A stretch of DNA of 64,000 nt. It comes from Saccoglossus kowalevskii (Eukaryota; Hemichordata; Enteropneusta; Harrimaniidae). The stretch lies in assembly GCF_000003605.2 (NCBI RefSeq), contig NW_003108083.1, positions 539,832-603,831 of the forward strand. Direction: 5' to 3'. Shown here one piece after another: positions 47,561 through 58,735 of this stretch (position 1 is its first letter; each line of letters starts with the position of its first letter). The translations under genes were made by a program, and so were the position numbers. Below the pieces are notes generated by a model that made no database searches, was not told where the DNA came from, and saw nothing but the letters and a program-made list of their open reading frames with translations.

Positions 47561-48448
47561 ACCAGACTAACGCCAGATCCTCTTTATATTTCGTAATGTT
47601 GCCTACAGTGTGTCGACAGAACTGGCAATCAGCTAACACATTGGAGTTGTCCCCGCAGATACATAGTCCTATAGGGTAGGTAAACAATCATATTCCCAGT
47701 AATGTATGCATAAGGAATACAAATCTATAATGTTGATATTTTACACAGCATATATATTCGGTCGAGGCCGAGTCTCAACAATAAGCCATTTGTGGGTTGC
47801 AAGTATCATTTGACGTCAGAATCCGTCCGTTGTTGTGTTCCAAGATTTCTATCGATTTGAATAACAAGCACTGGTTATATCGCCACGTATGACACATACG
47901 GTAGAATACGAAATTCTTTAGCAGCTGACTTGCTACGTGTTGTGATGACGACAGAGGAAACGAATACTAGTACGATCTTTATAGAGGATGCTAACTAACA
48001 ATCCTTTTCTAATCTAATCGAGCACAATCACGTGGTCGTTCCCGGGCCAAGTTCGTGATTTTGTTGTTGTTTGAGTCGCTCTTCTCTGTGACGTCATTTT
48101 TTAAAGCAATGAAATAATCTAGTCACATGACAGTGAAATACAAAATATACAGTTTACGGACATGAGGCCTTTTAGAATTGACCTCTTCAATATTCACCAT
48201 GTCTAGCAGCAAACGATGTTTTCATTTAGTTATGCAACATTATTCAAAGTGAACATGACACTGACCAACAGCGACCACTAATCGCCGTACTTTTCACTAC
48301 ATCCGTCATATGTTTCATTCATTCCTCTCCAAACTATTTCATTTCAAAGTTATGTGATTGTTGTTTATTATGTACTTTGTTGTGGAATGCCAGCTGGAAG
48401 TCAATCGATGCGTTGCTTTATATGCCAAACAAGATCCCTTGATTCCAT

Positions 48449-48540
48449 GTACTGTTGATGACGTCACTACACTGGTGTTAATGACGTCACTATATTAATG
48501 CTGATGTCATTACTACACCGTTGTTGATGACGTCAGGGGC
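48449..48540. repeat. Cluster of CRE palindromes in a degenerate minisatellite
   Basis: TGACGTCA occurs at 48459-48466, 48482-48489 and 48528-48535, with a variant TGATGTCA at 48502-48509. Units of about 20-26 bases share (G/T)TTGATGACGTCACTACAC. No gene start is recognised next to it. Confidence 0.75.
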
Positions 48541-48776
48541 TCTGTTGCAGCATCTACAAAGTTATTAGTTTTCGTTGTATCTTTCTCCAAGTTTTTGAAA
48601 GCTGGTCATGAGAAAAAAAAGAGAAAAACGCTACAGTCAGGTACGAATATTAGAAACGCATTGTGAGGGGGGGGGGATTAATGGGGAAAGCTGGCCGTTA
48701 TCTGAAGGAGTGGTCAATGATGTTACACAGGTGTTATAGAGTGAGGACAGTTTCATCCCGAACTTTACCGAGATTT

Positions 48777-48899
48777 CAACTATCGGTGGTAGTCATCGTG
48801 CGTGTTCGATTTTGATGTAAACAATTTTACATGCGTTGTGTACGTCGCTGTGAATCTCATATCGAAACAGGACGCGGTACGAAGACCGCCGATCTTTAA
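48777..48899. mobile_element. MITE, subfamily A2, reversed copy
   Basis: Reverse complement reads TTAAAGATCGGCGGTCTTCG, then ACCGCGTCCTGTTTCGATATGAG and GCGACGTACACAACGCATGT, matching 19038-19160. The other end, CTATCGGTGGTAGTCATCGTGC, lacks an intact TTAA. Confidence 0.65.
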
Positions 48900-49739
48900 T
48901 ATTGGAACTAACTAACTATTGAAGCTAACACCAGTAGTAGAAGTGCATTGACCCCACCTTCATTGGGTAAGCAACATTTAAAAAAGCTGTATTTAATATT
49001 GAAATGTATATAATGATTAATGTGATTAATAAACAGGTCTTACTCTTAACCGTACGACCACGACTCAACGCTGAGAAGGAAATACGTAAAACAATTGAAT
49101 GCCTCTCGTTTTCTAACCACTCAGTGTTTTTTGTCGATCAGGCTAATCAAAATGATACGGGAAACGTATCAATGGTTGAGCTACCGTTTGAAACATCGGT
49201 TGTGATAAATGAACCCATAGTTAAAGACGATAAAGACGACTGATTCATCTATCCAAGTCGTTGAACTCGCTGATGAATTATCCTTGGCGTGGGCAATTTA
49301 GAAAAGCGCTCAGAAAGATTCGATATCGATCGACTGTTTTTCTGCATCACGTCATTCTACGGAAAACTCGAAGTAATTGCTCTTTTGTGGCATTAAGTCG
49401 TGGTTACACAGAGGTGAACGACCAAATGTATACAAAGTGTAATAAACACAACAGTTTAAAGTGCACGGGCAGTGCAAATTACGAAAAAGGAACATAGATA
49501 CCACCACTATAATGTATTACAATGAGCGGGAAAGCTGTAAGAAATTGAGAAACAACTGGTACGAATGAACTGCAATGGAGAAGTACGTGATGAGAAATGG
49601 TGATTCAAATCACATTCTGGAAAGAGGGTTTATAAGAAATTACGATATGGTTACATTACAGGGATTCCTTTACACCGGTACAAATACACTGAGGTCGGCG
49701 CACGTGAGCATATCGGCTACGTCACAGTTAAATCTTGTC

Positions 49740-49879
49740 TTGAAGCAGTTGTCGTCGTGACGTGCGCGTTCAAAATGTACGTGTAAACAAGCATTATAAA
49801 CGTATTTTACAAGCATGGAATAGCATGGAACCATTGTTGAACAGCGATATAAAGCGGCGCAACGACCACCGTCCTTCAA
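49740..49879. mobile_element. A-family MITE with mutated TTAA ends
   Basis: Ends TTGAAGCAGTTGTCGTCGTGACG and, inverted, TTGAAGGACGGTGGTCGTTGCG. The interior differs from A1 and A2. Confidence 0.55.
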
Positions 49880-50915
49880 CGTCGCAGTGTTACGTGTGTT
49901 GTTCTAATAGGTTATTACTCCCGATAGAGTGGTTCAGTTATGATGAGAATTGAAGATAAAAATGTGCATTATGTGCGCTAGAGCTGGAAATACACATCAA
50001 CGTAACAGCGAGGCGTGCGTGTGCGCATGCATCGCGTGACTTTATTTTCTGAAAGATAAGGGTGTATTCGGAGGATATGGTTGTGAGCTTTAAAACACAC
50101 GTGAGTAGTATATACTAGTTTCGGCTGTGATCTCATTTCCGGTTAGAATGTACAGTTGGCAAAACCGTGCGTAATAGTAAAATTGATCTTATTTATTCTA
50201 CAATTTCTGTTACGCCGCGTACGCTGTTTGTGCGCTGTCAATTGGAAAAGCTTTCAGAATAAGTATAACATTATAATTATCTCCTCGCTCGCTCCCCATG
50301 GAGAATTCAAACGAACTATACTTTAACAGCACAATTTAAGACGTAGTGAAGACCTTTTATCAGCCGAAAGCGTGAATATACCACATAACATCGACAGCTG
50401 AACTTACACAACTCAGAGTCTACATGCTCCATCGAGGTGGAAATACTACAAAACTTTCCACTACCGCTTTCGAACATGACTGAATTTGTCCTCGATTTTA
50501 GTCCTACAACAAAGTGACATTCAACACATTAACAATACGCACCGGAACCACAATCATATTGAATGAAGTGGTAATGTCATCTCTCAAAATATCTTTGGGA
50601 AGTCTGCAACGTACGTTGGAATCAAGGAGTAATGAAGAGACTGATAACACGGGTTTATTATTAAATTCAACCACGGGCCCTTATAACGGCATGCTATAAA
50701 CTTGTGATGCGCTCGGCTGAGTTCGCCACTAAAGGTCAAACTAAATATTGTTCGAGTATTTGTTTTTTTATATGATTATGCTAAAATGTGCATGACATTG
50801 TACCATGATAGTATATAACTATCTGGTGTAAGATCCTAAATAACACGTAAAAATGCAAATATCGCACAAATAAATGTGATCACAATTCCACCCAGACAGC
50901 AGCGTGTGGTTTCGC

Positions 50916-51098
50916 GTCACGTTGGACTTACTTGCAGTCTGTTGCGATTCCGATGAAAAGGGGTGACCGCCACGAAATGTTGGGATTTCGCGGTCACATG
51001 ACCTCCGCGTTCACCCCTCGTTTACGTAATTCATATTTATTTTTTAAGAATTTTTCATCGGAATCGCAACAGACTGCATGCAAGCAAGTCTACGTCAC
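50916..51098. mobile_element. Nested foldback element downstream of the mGluR exon
   Basis: A 26-bp perfect inverted repeat (50934-50959 and 51052-51077) extends imperfectly outward to 50916 and 51098. Inside lie AGGGGTGA (50959-50966) against TCACCCCT (51011-51018), and GTGACCGC (50963-50970) against GCGGTCAC (50990-50997). The element ends about 80 bases from the donor of the last mGluR exon, in the downstream intron. Confidence 0.85.
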
Positions 51099-51180
51099 GG
51101 TGGACTTCACTACAAACACTGACCGAGACATCGCTCATCTTGGGTTGATTACAAGTGTGAATATGTTTAAATATACTTAC

Positions 51181-54100
51181 GCTCAGTTTGTATCGTATGT
51201 CTGACCACTTCGGAGAAGGTTCTCCTTGTCTGGATGCCAATTGATGTACCCCCATCACTGCCCATCACACAGCCCCTGGTATTGCGATCTGGTCGTATTA
51301 AAATAATATAGAGTTTTGGAGCAAAGATACAGCAGAGTATTACGGTTGCACATAGTCCAACAGACACGCTTAATGTGGTCACTCGTAAGGCCACGTTGCG
51401 TGAACTAACAAAATAAATAGGTACAAACGACAGCCATATCACGCATGTGGTGTACATGCTGAATCCAATGTATTTAGCTTCGTTAAATCCCTCCGGACAG
51501 TTTCGTGTTTTGAATGCATAGACGGTACAGAAGACCATTAAAAAGAAAGGGTACATCAACCCTATGAGATAGGTGGCGTCCGTGGCACCTGAGCACGTCA
51601 ATTCGTTCTTTTCCCGTACAGGGTGGTGATACGTAGTCCTAGGGGGTTGAAACGCAAACCAGGCTCCTAGAACAACAAACTCGACGCACATGATACATGT
51701 GCATATTACAAGTTGCGAAGTGGGGCTGATATATTTTGTGTTTTTCACCGACGATTTCGCTCTGTCGAATATTCTGGCAATGCGATTAGTCTTTGTTAAC
51801 ATGGCCGCATAGCATAATGTGAAACAGAACCCGATTCCGAATTTGGTTGCAGCACACGTTGCCACGGAGGGTTTTGCAACCACGACAAAACTGATGACGT
51901 AGCTCAAAAAGATCCCCACAAGAAGTACGTACGTCAGCTCACGCCCGGAAGCTTTGACGATCGGCGTGTCGTTGTTCTTGATAAACACCACGATAACGAG
52001 AGATGTAACAATGACGCCAGCGGTGGCAAAACACAGTACACCGATTCCCCATGAACTGTCGTACGTAACATATTCCTCTGGTGAGTCGATGCATCCATCT
52101 CGGGCGTAGTTAGGAAGAGTTCCGATTGGACAATCGTAACACGTGAATTCGTTCATCAAATATTGATACTTGTTACATTCCGTGCACACCCAGCAACAGA
52201 CGTCTCCTTCTTGTATTAACTTAACGTGCCCTCTAGGGCACGGCTGACTACAGATCGAATCCGGGTAGTTAGGCTGAGAAATGGTGAACTGAATTTTATC
52301 GGAGTTGAGGTAGAGGTGGCTGTTTTCATACTTCCCCACTTCAGACCAGCGGAAATCTCCAGGAGCTACTTGCAAAAAGTTGAATATTTTATATCTGGCT
52401 GGTCCGTCGCCATTTTGTTGGAACTCGAAATCGTGTTTGTTGATACCTACATAAACAGACAAAAAAAATCATCATTTTTCAGGTTCAAGAGTAATTTGTA
52501 TTCAACTGCTCAATCTTTTTTTCTATTTGGACAGCATTTCCCTCTGTAACTACCATGACGAGTATATGAAATGGACAATCTGTAATTAAAAAAACCTAAT
52601 GTATTTATTAAATGTAGTGTGGTATAAGTACATAATACCCTTTCCGTGTAAACCTGTGATAGGATATCTTTTGTAAATGGTAATATTAATCTTTTAAAAT
52701 GAACAGATCCAGTTTCTGCTGTCTCGAACGGAGTTTGATTAATTGTAACGGGATAATATTGATCCCTTCCATCCTCATAACGCCACAAATCATGGTACTC
52801 GTCTGGTTAGCTTAGACAGCCTTGTAGCTAAATTAGTTTTCTGTCGAGCAAGTGTTAAGTGCCCGCGCAGAAAAGCGTGAATTAAACATTACGATATCCT
52901 GATACACCATTCTAATAAACAGTGCCATCTAGTGATGAAACTCTACCGTGATATCACGTTGATGAATGTAAGAAATGTCGTGTCAAATACACAACTGAGA
53001 AGTTTTTCGTAATTGAGAATTGAGCAAATCGGTAAATACTCTGTAACTGTATTGTTTATTGGCGAGTGACACAAAATAATATCGTCGCTGTGAACGACGC
53101 CCTCAGATCGATTTAATTAATGTTAACGCGCTTCGTCGCTAGAGGGCGCGACTTAAGAGAACGATGCACCACGACGTGCTGAAGTTTAGTTTGAAATAAC
53201 TTATAACTATGTGCTGTTTCGAATTGACGTTGAGATTTATTAATTTAAAAAGTAACTGCAAACTAAAAGAGAGCTACCCGAATAGGGAAACGATGATTTT
53301 ATGATTATCTAATTGCGTTAATAATGACAAAATGCATAGAACTTTGGTTCATTATTCAACACCGTTCCGGTACCACATTTGTTTCACAGCTAGTAATTTA
53401 GCAAAGTTTCAGGAAATTCCTATTGGAAGTGTGTCACTCGCGTCGACAATGAAAACTAAATGCCCTGTCTATGACCTGCTCATTACAAAGATAAGAAACG
53501 ATAGATATCTCGATGAACGGGAAGTCATTGTAGTGCCATGATGTGCACTCTATACATAGTACGGCTATTCGAAACCTGAACAGTGTCCACAAAGCTCCTG
53601 ATTCAGACATTCAGCAAAAGTCTGACTCGCCCGATTGGCGTCTCCCACTAGTACAGTGCGTTATACTTCGGTTTACCGTATTCGTTTCTGCGTTCTGTAA
53701 ATTTAGTTTTTCCATAGGTGGTCTCGAAATTTCAATGTAAATATGTTTACCTGTGAATGATACTTTTTTCAAGTTCTCCAATATCTGCGCACCAGTCATC
53801 TGTTTCATCAGAGGGCACATGCCATAATAATCCTCTCCGCAGAATTTCCGTTGAATATCATTGAACGCATGCGCGAATGCTAGAACCGCATCAGCAACGA
53901 ATTGCATCTTGGGAGAAGTTTGTTCATATCTCCCATGTTCCTGCAACGTGAAATTGGCATTACATAGGGGCATACCAGCATTAAACTTGCTCTCTAAGTT
54001 TCCCGGCAGTCTGCACTGAAATATATCCTCCCAGTACTCTTCAAACCACGGGTTTCTTTCGTTCGATGATGGTGTTAATTTTACAAAATGTTCATCAAAT

Positions 54101-56744
54101 TCGTGAACAATTGAATACAGAGGGCTAAATGCTATTGCGCCCTCAACGTACTCTTCACGGTCGCGTACGACATCTTTATTTCCGCTCCAGCCGTCGCTCC
54201 CGATCCAGACGAATTCGCCGGCTGTCTTGGCTCGTTTAGCGGCTTGCATAAGAGGTTTGACATCTTGCTCCAGTGCAAACACGACAACAGCTGCAAAAAC
54301 AGAACAGGAGATCAAACGATTAAACAATAACATAAAAGTGTTATTAGTTTGCCACTTGCCCTTTCTATTCTCAATACAAAATTCGACATATAAGTGATAT
54401 GCGGCTCGATTTCAAATTTATTGTTGCGATATAAATTTATGTCTCAAATGTCAAGACGCATCACGTAAATGTAGCACAAAAAGATCAACTATTTCCCAAG
54501 AAGCACCTTAAATCTAACGCAAAAAACCAAGCGTTGTTTCCCCCTCAGTCGTAAAAACATAATTCATTTCCTTGTCTGTCTACTTTGCACATGCGCAGTG
54601 TCGCTGAATGATTAGTTACCTTGACCACGATTACTGTGTTTTAGCTTGTGATTCATTTCAAAGGATTAAAGCTATCACACAACTTAGATCATAGCTGCTT
54701 CGAGGTAGAATGCGAGCAAGTAATCGGTGAATGTCGTGTATGTGGGATCGGTTGAGGAATTCACTAATGATTCGCGCGTTAATACAGAATACTGATGGTT
54801 TGTGTTTTTATCATCGCAACTTTGCGCTGTTTATTGGTGCATGTAGAGAATACAAGAATATATTATGTCGTCTTGTTTTACCTTTCGCGTTCCGCTTTTT
54901 CCTCAAATTCATTATTATTTTATCAAAATCGGCATCTGTCGCTAGTTTCTTGTCGCGGGGGATCTTCTCTGAGATAGCAATGCAGATATCCCTCGCCTTC
55001 GCCTCTTCTTCTACTTCGGCAAAACCATTGCTACCATAATTAGAGTCCTCGTACACAACGGATATATAAGTCCAATTAAAAAACTCTACTAAATCTATTA
55101 TGGCCTTGGCTTGATATATGTCTGACGGCACTGTGCGTAAAAAATATTCGAATCTCTCTTTATTGCTCAGCTCTGGACTGGTGGACCAATAACTAATCTG
55201 TTGGGAAAGTACACATAATTGCAGGATGTGTTTGCATCCAATCTCTATTCACGTCATAGACCGTCCAGCAGTCTCGTTCATAACAAAAAAAAGTTTGTTT
55301 TGGAAAGTAACTCAATGCTGTTGTGTTGGGATTCGGAGGAGTCGACATCTTAATAATTTTAGCTGGTGGAGACAAAACTAGCACTGAAAGGATTTCAGGA
55401 AAAAAATATTTGGCGTCTTTCCATCTCGTACATATACTGTGGTTACCCTCCCCCTCCCCCACGGTGAACAGAATGTACTTTTTAATCAGCACCAACTGGC
55501 AATTAACACATAAATACTTGCTGAAATGTACATCGGCTTATTCAGTGCAACTTCTAAAAAAACTGTGCGTTCAGAGCGTAAGGACTTCACACGTCGAGAA
55601 AGCCAATACATGTGTTTTACTAACGGTGTATTTAAAGAAGTTATTGAATTTCGACATCAGTTGACTCGGTTAATGAGACAGATATACGAGTTTATCAACT
55701 GTTATTTGACGTACTTAGTGTCAAGGTAAGCTGACATATCTGCCCACTTTGTCTGTCATCACGGCTGACTACTTATCATCTAACTCATTACTAGCCATGT
55801 GGCAATCTAAATATTATTCCAATTCAATTTAACTCTATCCTTTGCGTGAGCTTATAAATACCGCCACCGTGAGACCACCATGCGACGCATGATGCATAGT
55901 GGCGCATGCCTCGTATAATTTTTTTTTCTAAAACGGTTTATTGAATACAACGATTGGTTCACTATTACTAATCCAACTATGTAACATGCACCCAGTTATT
56001 CGCTAACGATTCAACTGGACCGCTTATCAAAGGGCGGTGGTCGTCGCGCCACGCATGCGCGAGATATGGGATTCATATGAACGAAGATGGAAATTTTTAC
56101 TGTTGCGCAGACTAACTAGTACAAACTGAGACATTACTAAACTTTAACTATATAATTTATTTGGTGATTGGAAGGTATCGAAGAAGACATCATCGGTGGT
56201 AATTCGTGGTCGTTGCGCCCAGGTCAAAACACGTACTCGTGATTTCCATTATAATGGCGCATCGGATTGTGGAAAAATCAATGTTTATCAACACAAATGT
56301 CGAACATGCGAGACGCGACGACCACCGGCCTTTAAAACAAATTGTCAATGTGTATTCAATTAGAATACGTGTGTTATATTCAAACACAAATGGCGTTAAC
56401 TGACCTAAAAATGTCTCTCAAAAATTAAAAAAAAAAAAATTGACCTGTTTTTTATTTAACTAAAGAAAGGTATTACAGTTTCAGAAAAAAAAAACTACAA
56501 CTTGTCTTTGAACTTTCGTGACCTACCTGAGGTATCCTGAATAATCTCAATAGGTTGGCAATTTGCACAGATACGACGCTAGAGGACGCACCAACTACCC
56601 CGGATATTGTAACCTGGTCTTGGACGGACCCATCAGAACACACGCATTGCCCTTCACTGCCAAGCGTGCTCGCACCCCGAATAAAATCGACCGCCTCCTC
56701 CAAGGCGCGTGCGTCACTATCACAGCTATCCACCAAATGAGCAC
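51181..56744 (-). CDS. Metabotropic glutamate receptor (class C GPCR), four internal exons
   Basis: Exons in order: 56527-56744, 54882-55197, 53751-54290, 51181-52446. Phases match and give 780 codons without a stop. The first three encode most of the Venus-flytrap domain, from GAHLVDSC through GVVGASSSV, IPQISYWSTSP, VPSDIYQA, NWTYI, NYG, IGSDGW, NPWFEEYW and SPKMQFV. The last holds the cysteine-rich linker and seven membrane segments, with GRELTYVLL, LLTKTNRIARIF, ISPTSQ, KTRNCPEGFNEAKYIGFSMY and FAPKLYII. Amino-acid contact positions equivalent to T188, D208, Y236, D318 and K409 of mGluR1 are kept. The R323 position is not, as in group II receptors, which the IARIF and NCPEGFNEAK words also resemble. 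The first exon (signal peptide) and C-tail exon were not found. Glutamate as ligand is inferred. Confidence 0.93.
56029..56338 (+). mobile_element. MITE, subfamily A1, copy 2
   Basis: About 310 bp, ends AAAGGGCGGTGGTCGTCGCG and, inverted, AAAGGCCGGTGGTCGTCGCG. It is the full-length partner of 15650-15955. It lies between mGluR exons 56527-56744 and 54882-55197. The right flank keeps TTTAAA; the left has ATCAAA. Confidence 0.75.
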
Positions 56745-57314
56745 CTAAAAACAGCGAAAACAAAATAGTGTTATTAAAGTCGTGAACACACAGCCATTGG
56801 GGCGTACAAATCCGTGAAGCATTTTGTTATTTGAGTCGATAAAAAAAATGCAAATTCATTATTTCAAATAAATATGTGTTTAAAACCTTCCCCATGGCTG
56901 TGGTTTAGACATTTAATTCTTTACCCTAAATACGCGAGCCATCGAACGTTTGTGTGTGTCAGTTTGCAAGGAACCTGTTCGACATCATCAAGTTTACTAT
57001 CTATAAGTACACAATTGCGGAGTAAAAGCAATCGTATTTGTAGAGAAAATGAGACGTGTATGATGATGTTTATAAATAATACATATCACGTAACATCTAG
57101 CGCATTGTATGCACGTATACTATGCATAAGTCAGTGATATACATGTGTTGAACTACGACTTGGTCAGCATGCATGGTTTATTATGGTTCATTTGACCCTG
57201 CAGATTAGCGGAGCTGCAAAATGTGTTTATAACTTACATAACATACTGTAGATTTGCGATGTTGCTTTGTACATTACCTCAACCCTTAACACTATCCATA
57301 GGCATGAAGCATTC
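56745..57314. other. Non-coding stretch right of the mGluR exons
   Basis: Expected to be intron of the mGluR gene. No first exon with a signal peptide and matching phase-1 end could be found here. Confidence 0.4.
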
Positions 57315-58735
57315 ATATGTATATATACGCTGTGTACTCCCATAGTGCGCATACACTCACAGTGCGCATATATACGCTGTGTACACTCATAGTGGGCATC
57401 TACACGCTGCATACACTAACAGTGCGCAACTATACGCTGCGTACACTCACAGTGCGCAACTATACGCTGCGTACACTCACAGTGGGCATATATACGCTGC
57501 CTACACTCACAGTGCGCATCTATACGCTGCGTACACTCACAATGCGCATCTACACGCTGCGTACACTCACAGTGCGCATCTACACGCTGCGTACACTCAC
57601 AGTGCGCATCTATACGTTGCGTACACTCACAGTGCACATCTATACGCTGCGTACACTCACAGTGCACATCTATACGCTGCGTACACTCACAGTGCACATC
57701 TATACGCTGCGTACACTCACAGTGCACATCTATACGCAGCGTACACTCACAGTGCGCATATATATGCTGTATACACTCACAGTGCGCATCTATACGCTGC
57801 GTACACTCACAGTGCACATCTATACGCTGCGTACACTCGCAGTGCGCATATATACGCTGCGTACACTCACAATGCGCATCTACACGCTGCGTACGCTCAC
57901 AGTGCGCATCTACACGCTGCGTACACTCACAGTGCGCATCTATACGTTGCGTACACTCACAGTGCCATCTATACGTTGCGTACACTCACAGTGCACATCT
58001 ATACACTGTGTACACTCACAGTGCGCATATATACGCTGCGTACACTCCCAGTGCGCATATATACGCTGCGTACACTCACAGTGCGCATCTACACGCTGCG
58101 TACACTCACAGTGCGCATCTATACGCTGCGTACATTCCCAGTGCGCATATATACGCTGCGTACACTCCCAGTGCGCATATATACGCTGCGTACACTCATA
58201 GTGGGCATCTACACGCTGCGTACACTAACAGTGCGCACATATATGCTGCGTACACTCACAGTGCGCAACTATACGCTGCGTACACTCACTATGGGCATCT
58301 ATACGTTGCGTACACTCACAGTGCACATCTATACACTGCGTACACTCACAGTGCGCATATATACGCTTCGTACACTCACAGTGCGCATCTACATGCTGCG
58401 TACACTCACAGTGCGCACATATATGCTGCGTACACTCACAGTGCGCATCTATACGCTGCGTACACTCATAGTGCGCATCTGTACGCTGCGTACACTCACA
58501 GTGCGCATCTATACGCTGCGTACACTCACAGTGCGCATACATACGCTGCGTACACTCACAGTGCGCATACATACGCTGCGTAACGTCACAGTGCGCATCT
58601 ATACGCTGCGTACTCTCACAATGCGTATCTATACGTTGCCATTCCTACAGTGTGCACCTTAAACGGGACGTACTCTCACAGTGCGTACTTATATCCTGCC
58701 CCACAGTGCGCACATATACGCTGTCTACTCCCTCA
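57315..58735. repeat. 30-bp minisatellite, more than 40 units
   Basis: Consensus unit CACTCACAGTGCGCATCTATACGCTGCGTA. From 57361 to 57960 every unit is exactly 30 bases. One unit near 57961 is a base short, after which the register holds to about 58600 before decaying. Variants recur in blocks, for example runs with GTGCACATC at 57631-57740, and 57481-57630 resembles 57841-57960. Because 30 is divisible by three and the unit has no stop in several frames, it creates long ORFs on both strands (up to 427 codons) that are not taken as genes. Confidence 0.97.

Noticed and set aside
49021-49243. Possible plus-strand terminal exon after AATAAACAG, with 68 open codons to TGA and an AATAAA near 49440
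   Set aside because: No homology recognised, no partner exon with a matching phase found, so a chance ORF is as likely.
50502-50699. Possible plus-strand terminal exon after CTCGATTTTAG, 65 open codons to TAA
   Set aside because: No recognised domain and no upstream exon; composition is not distinctive.
52226-52549. Plus-strand 107-codon ORF
   Set aside because: Antisense shadow of the mGluR exon at 51181-52446.
57317-58662. Very long ORFs (up to 427 codons) in several frames on both strands
   Set aside because: They follow from a 30-bp tandem repeat with no stop codon in those frames; several overlapping frames are open at once and no splice or start context supports any.
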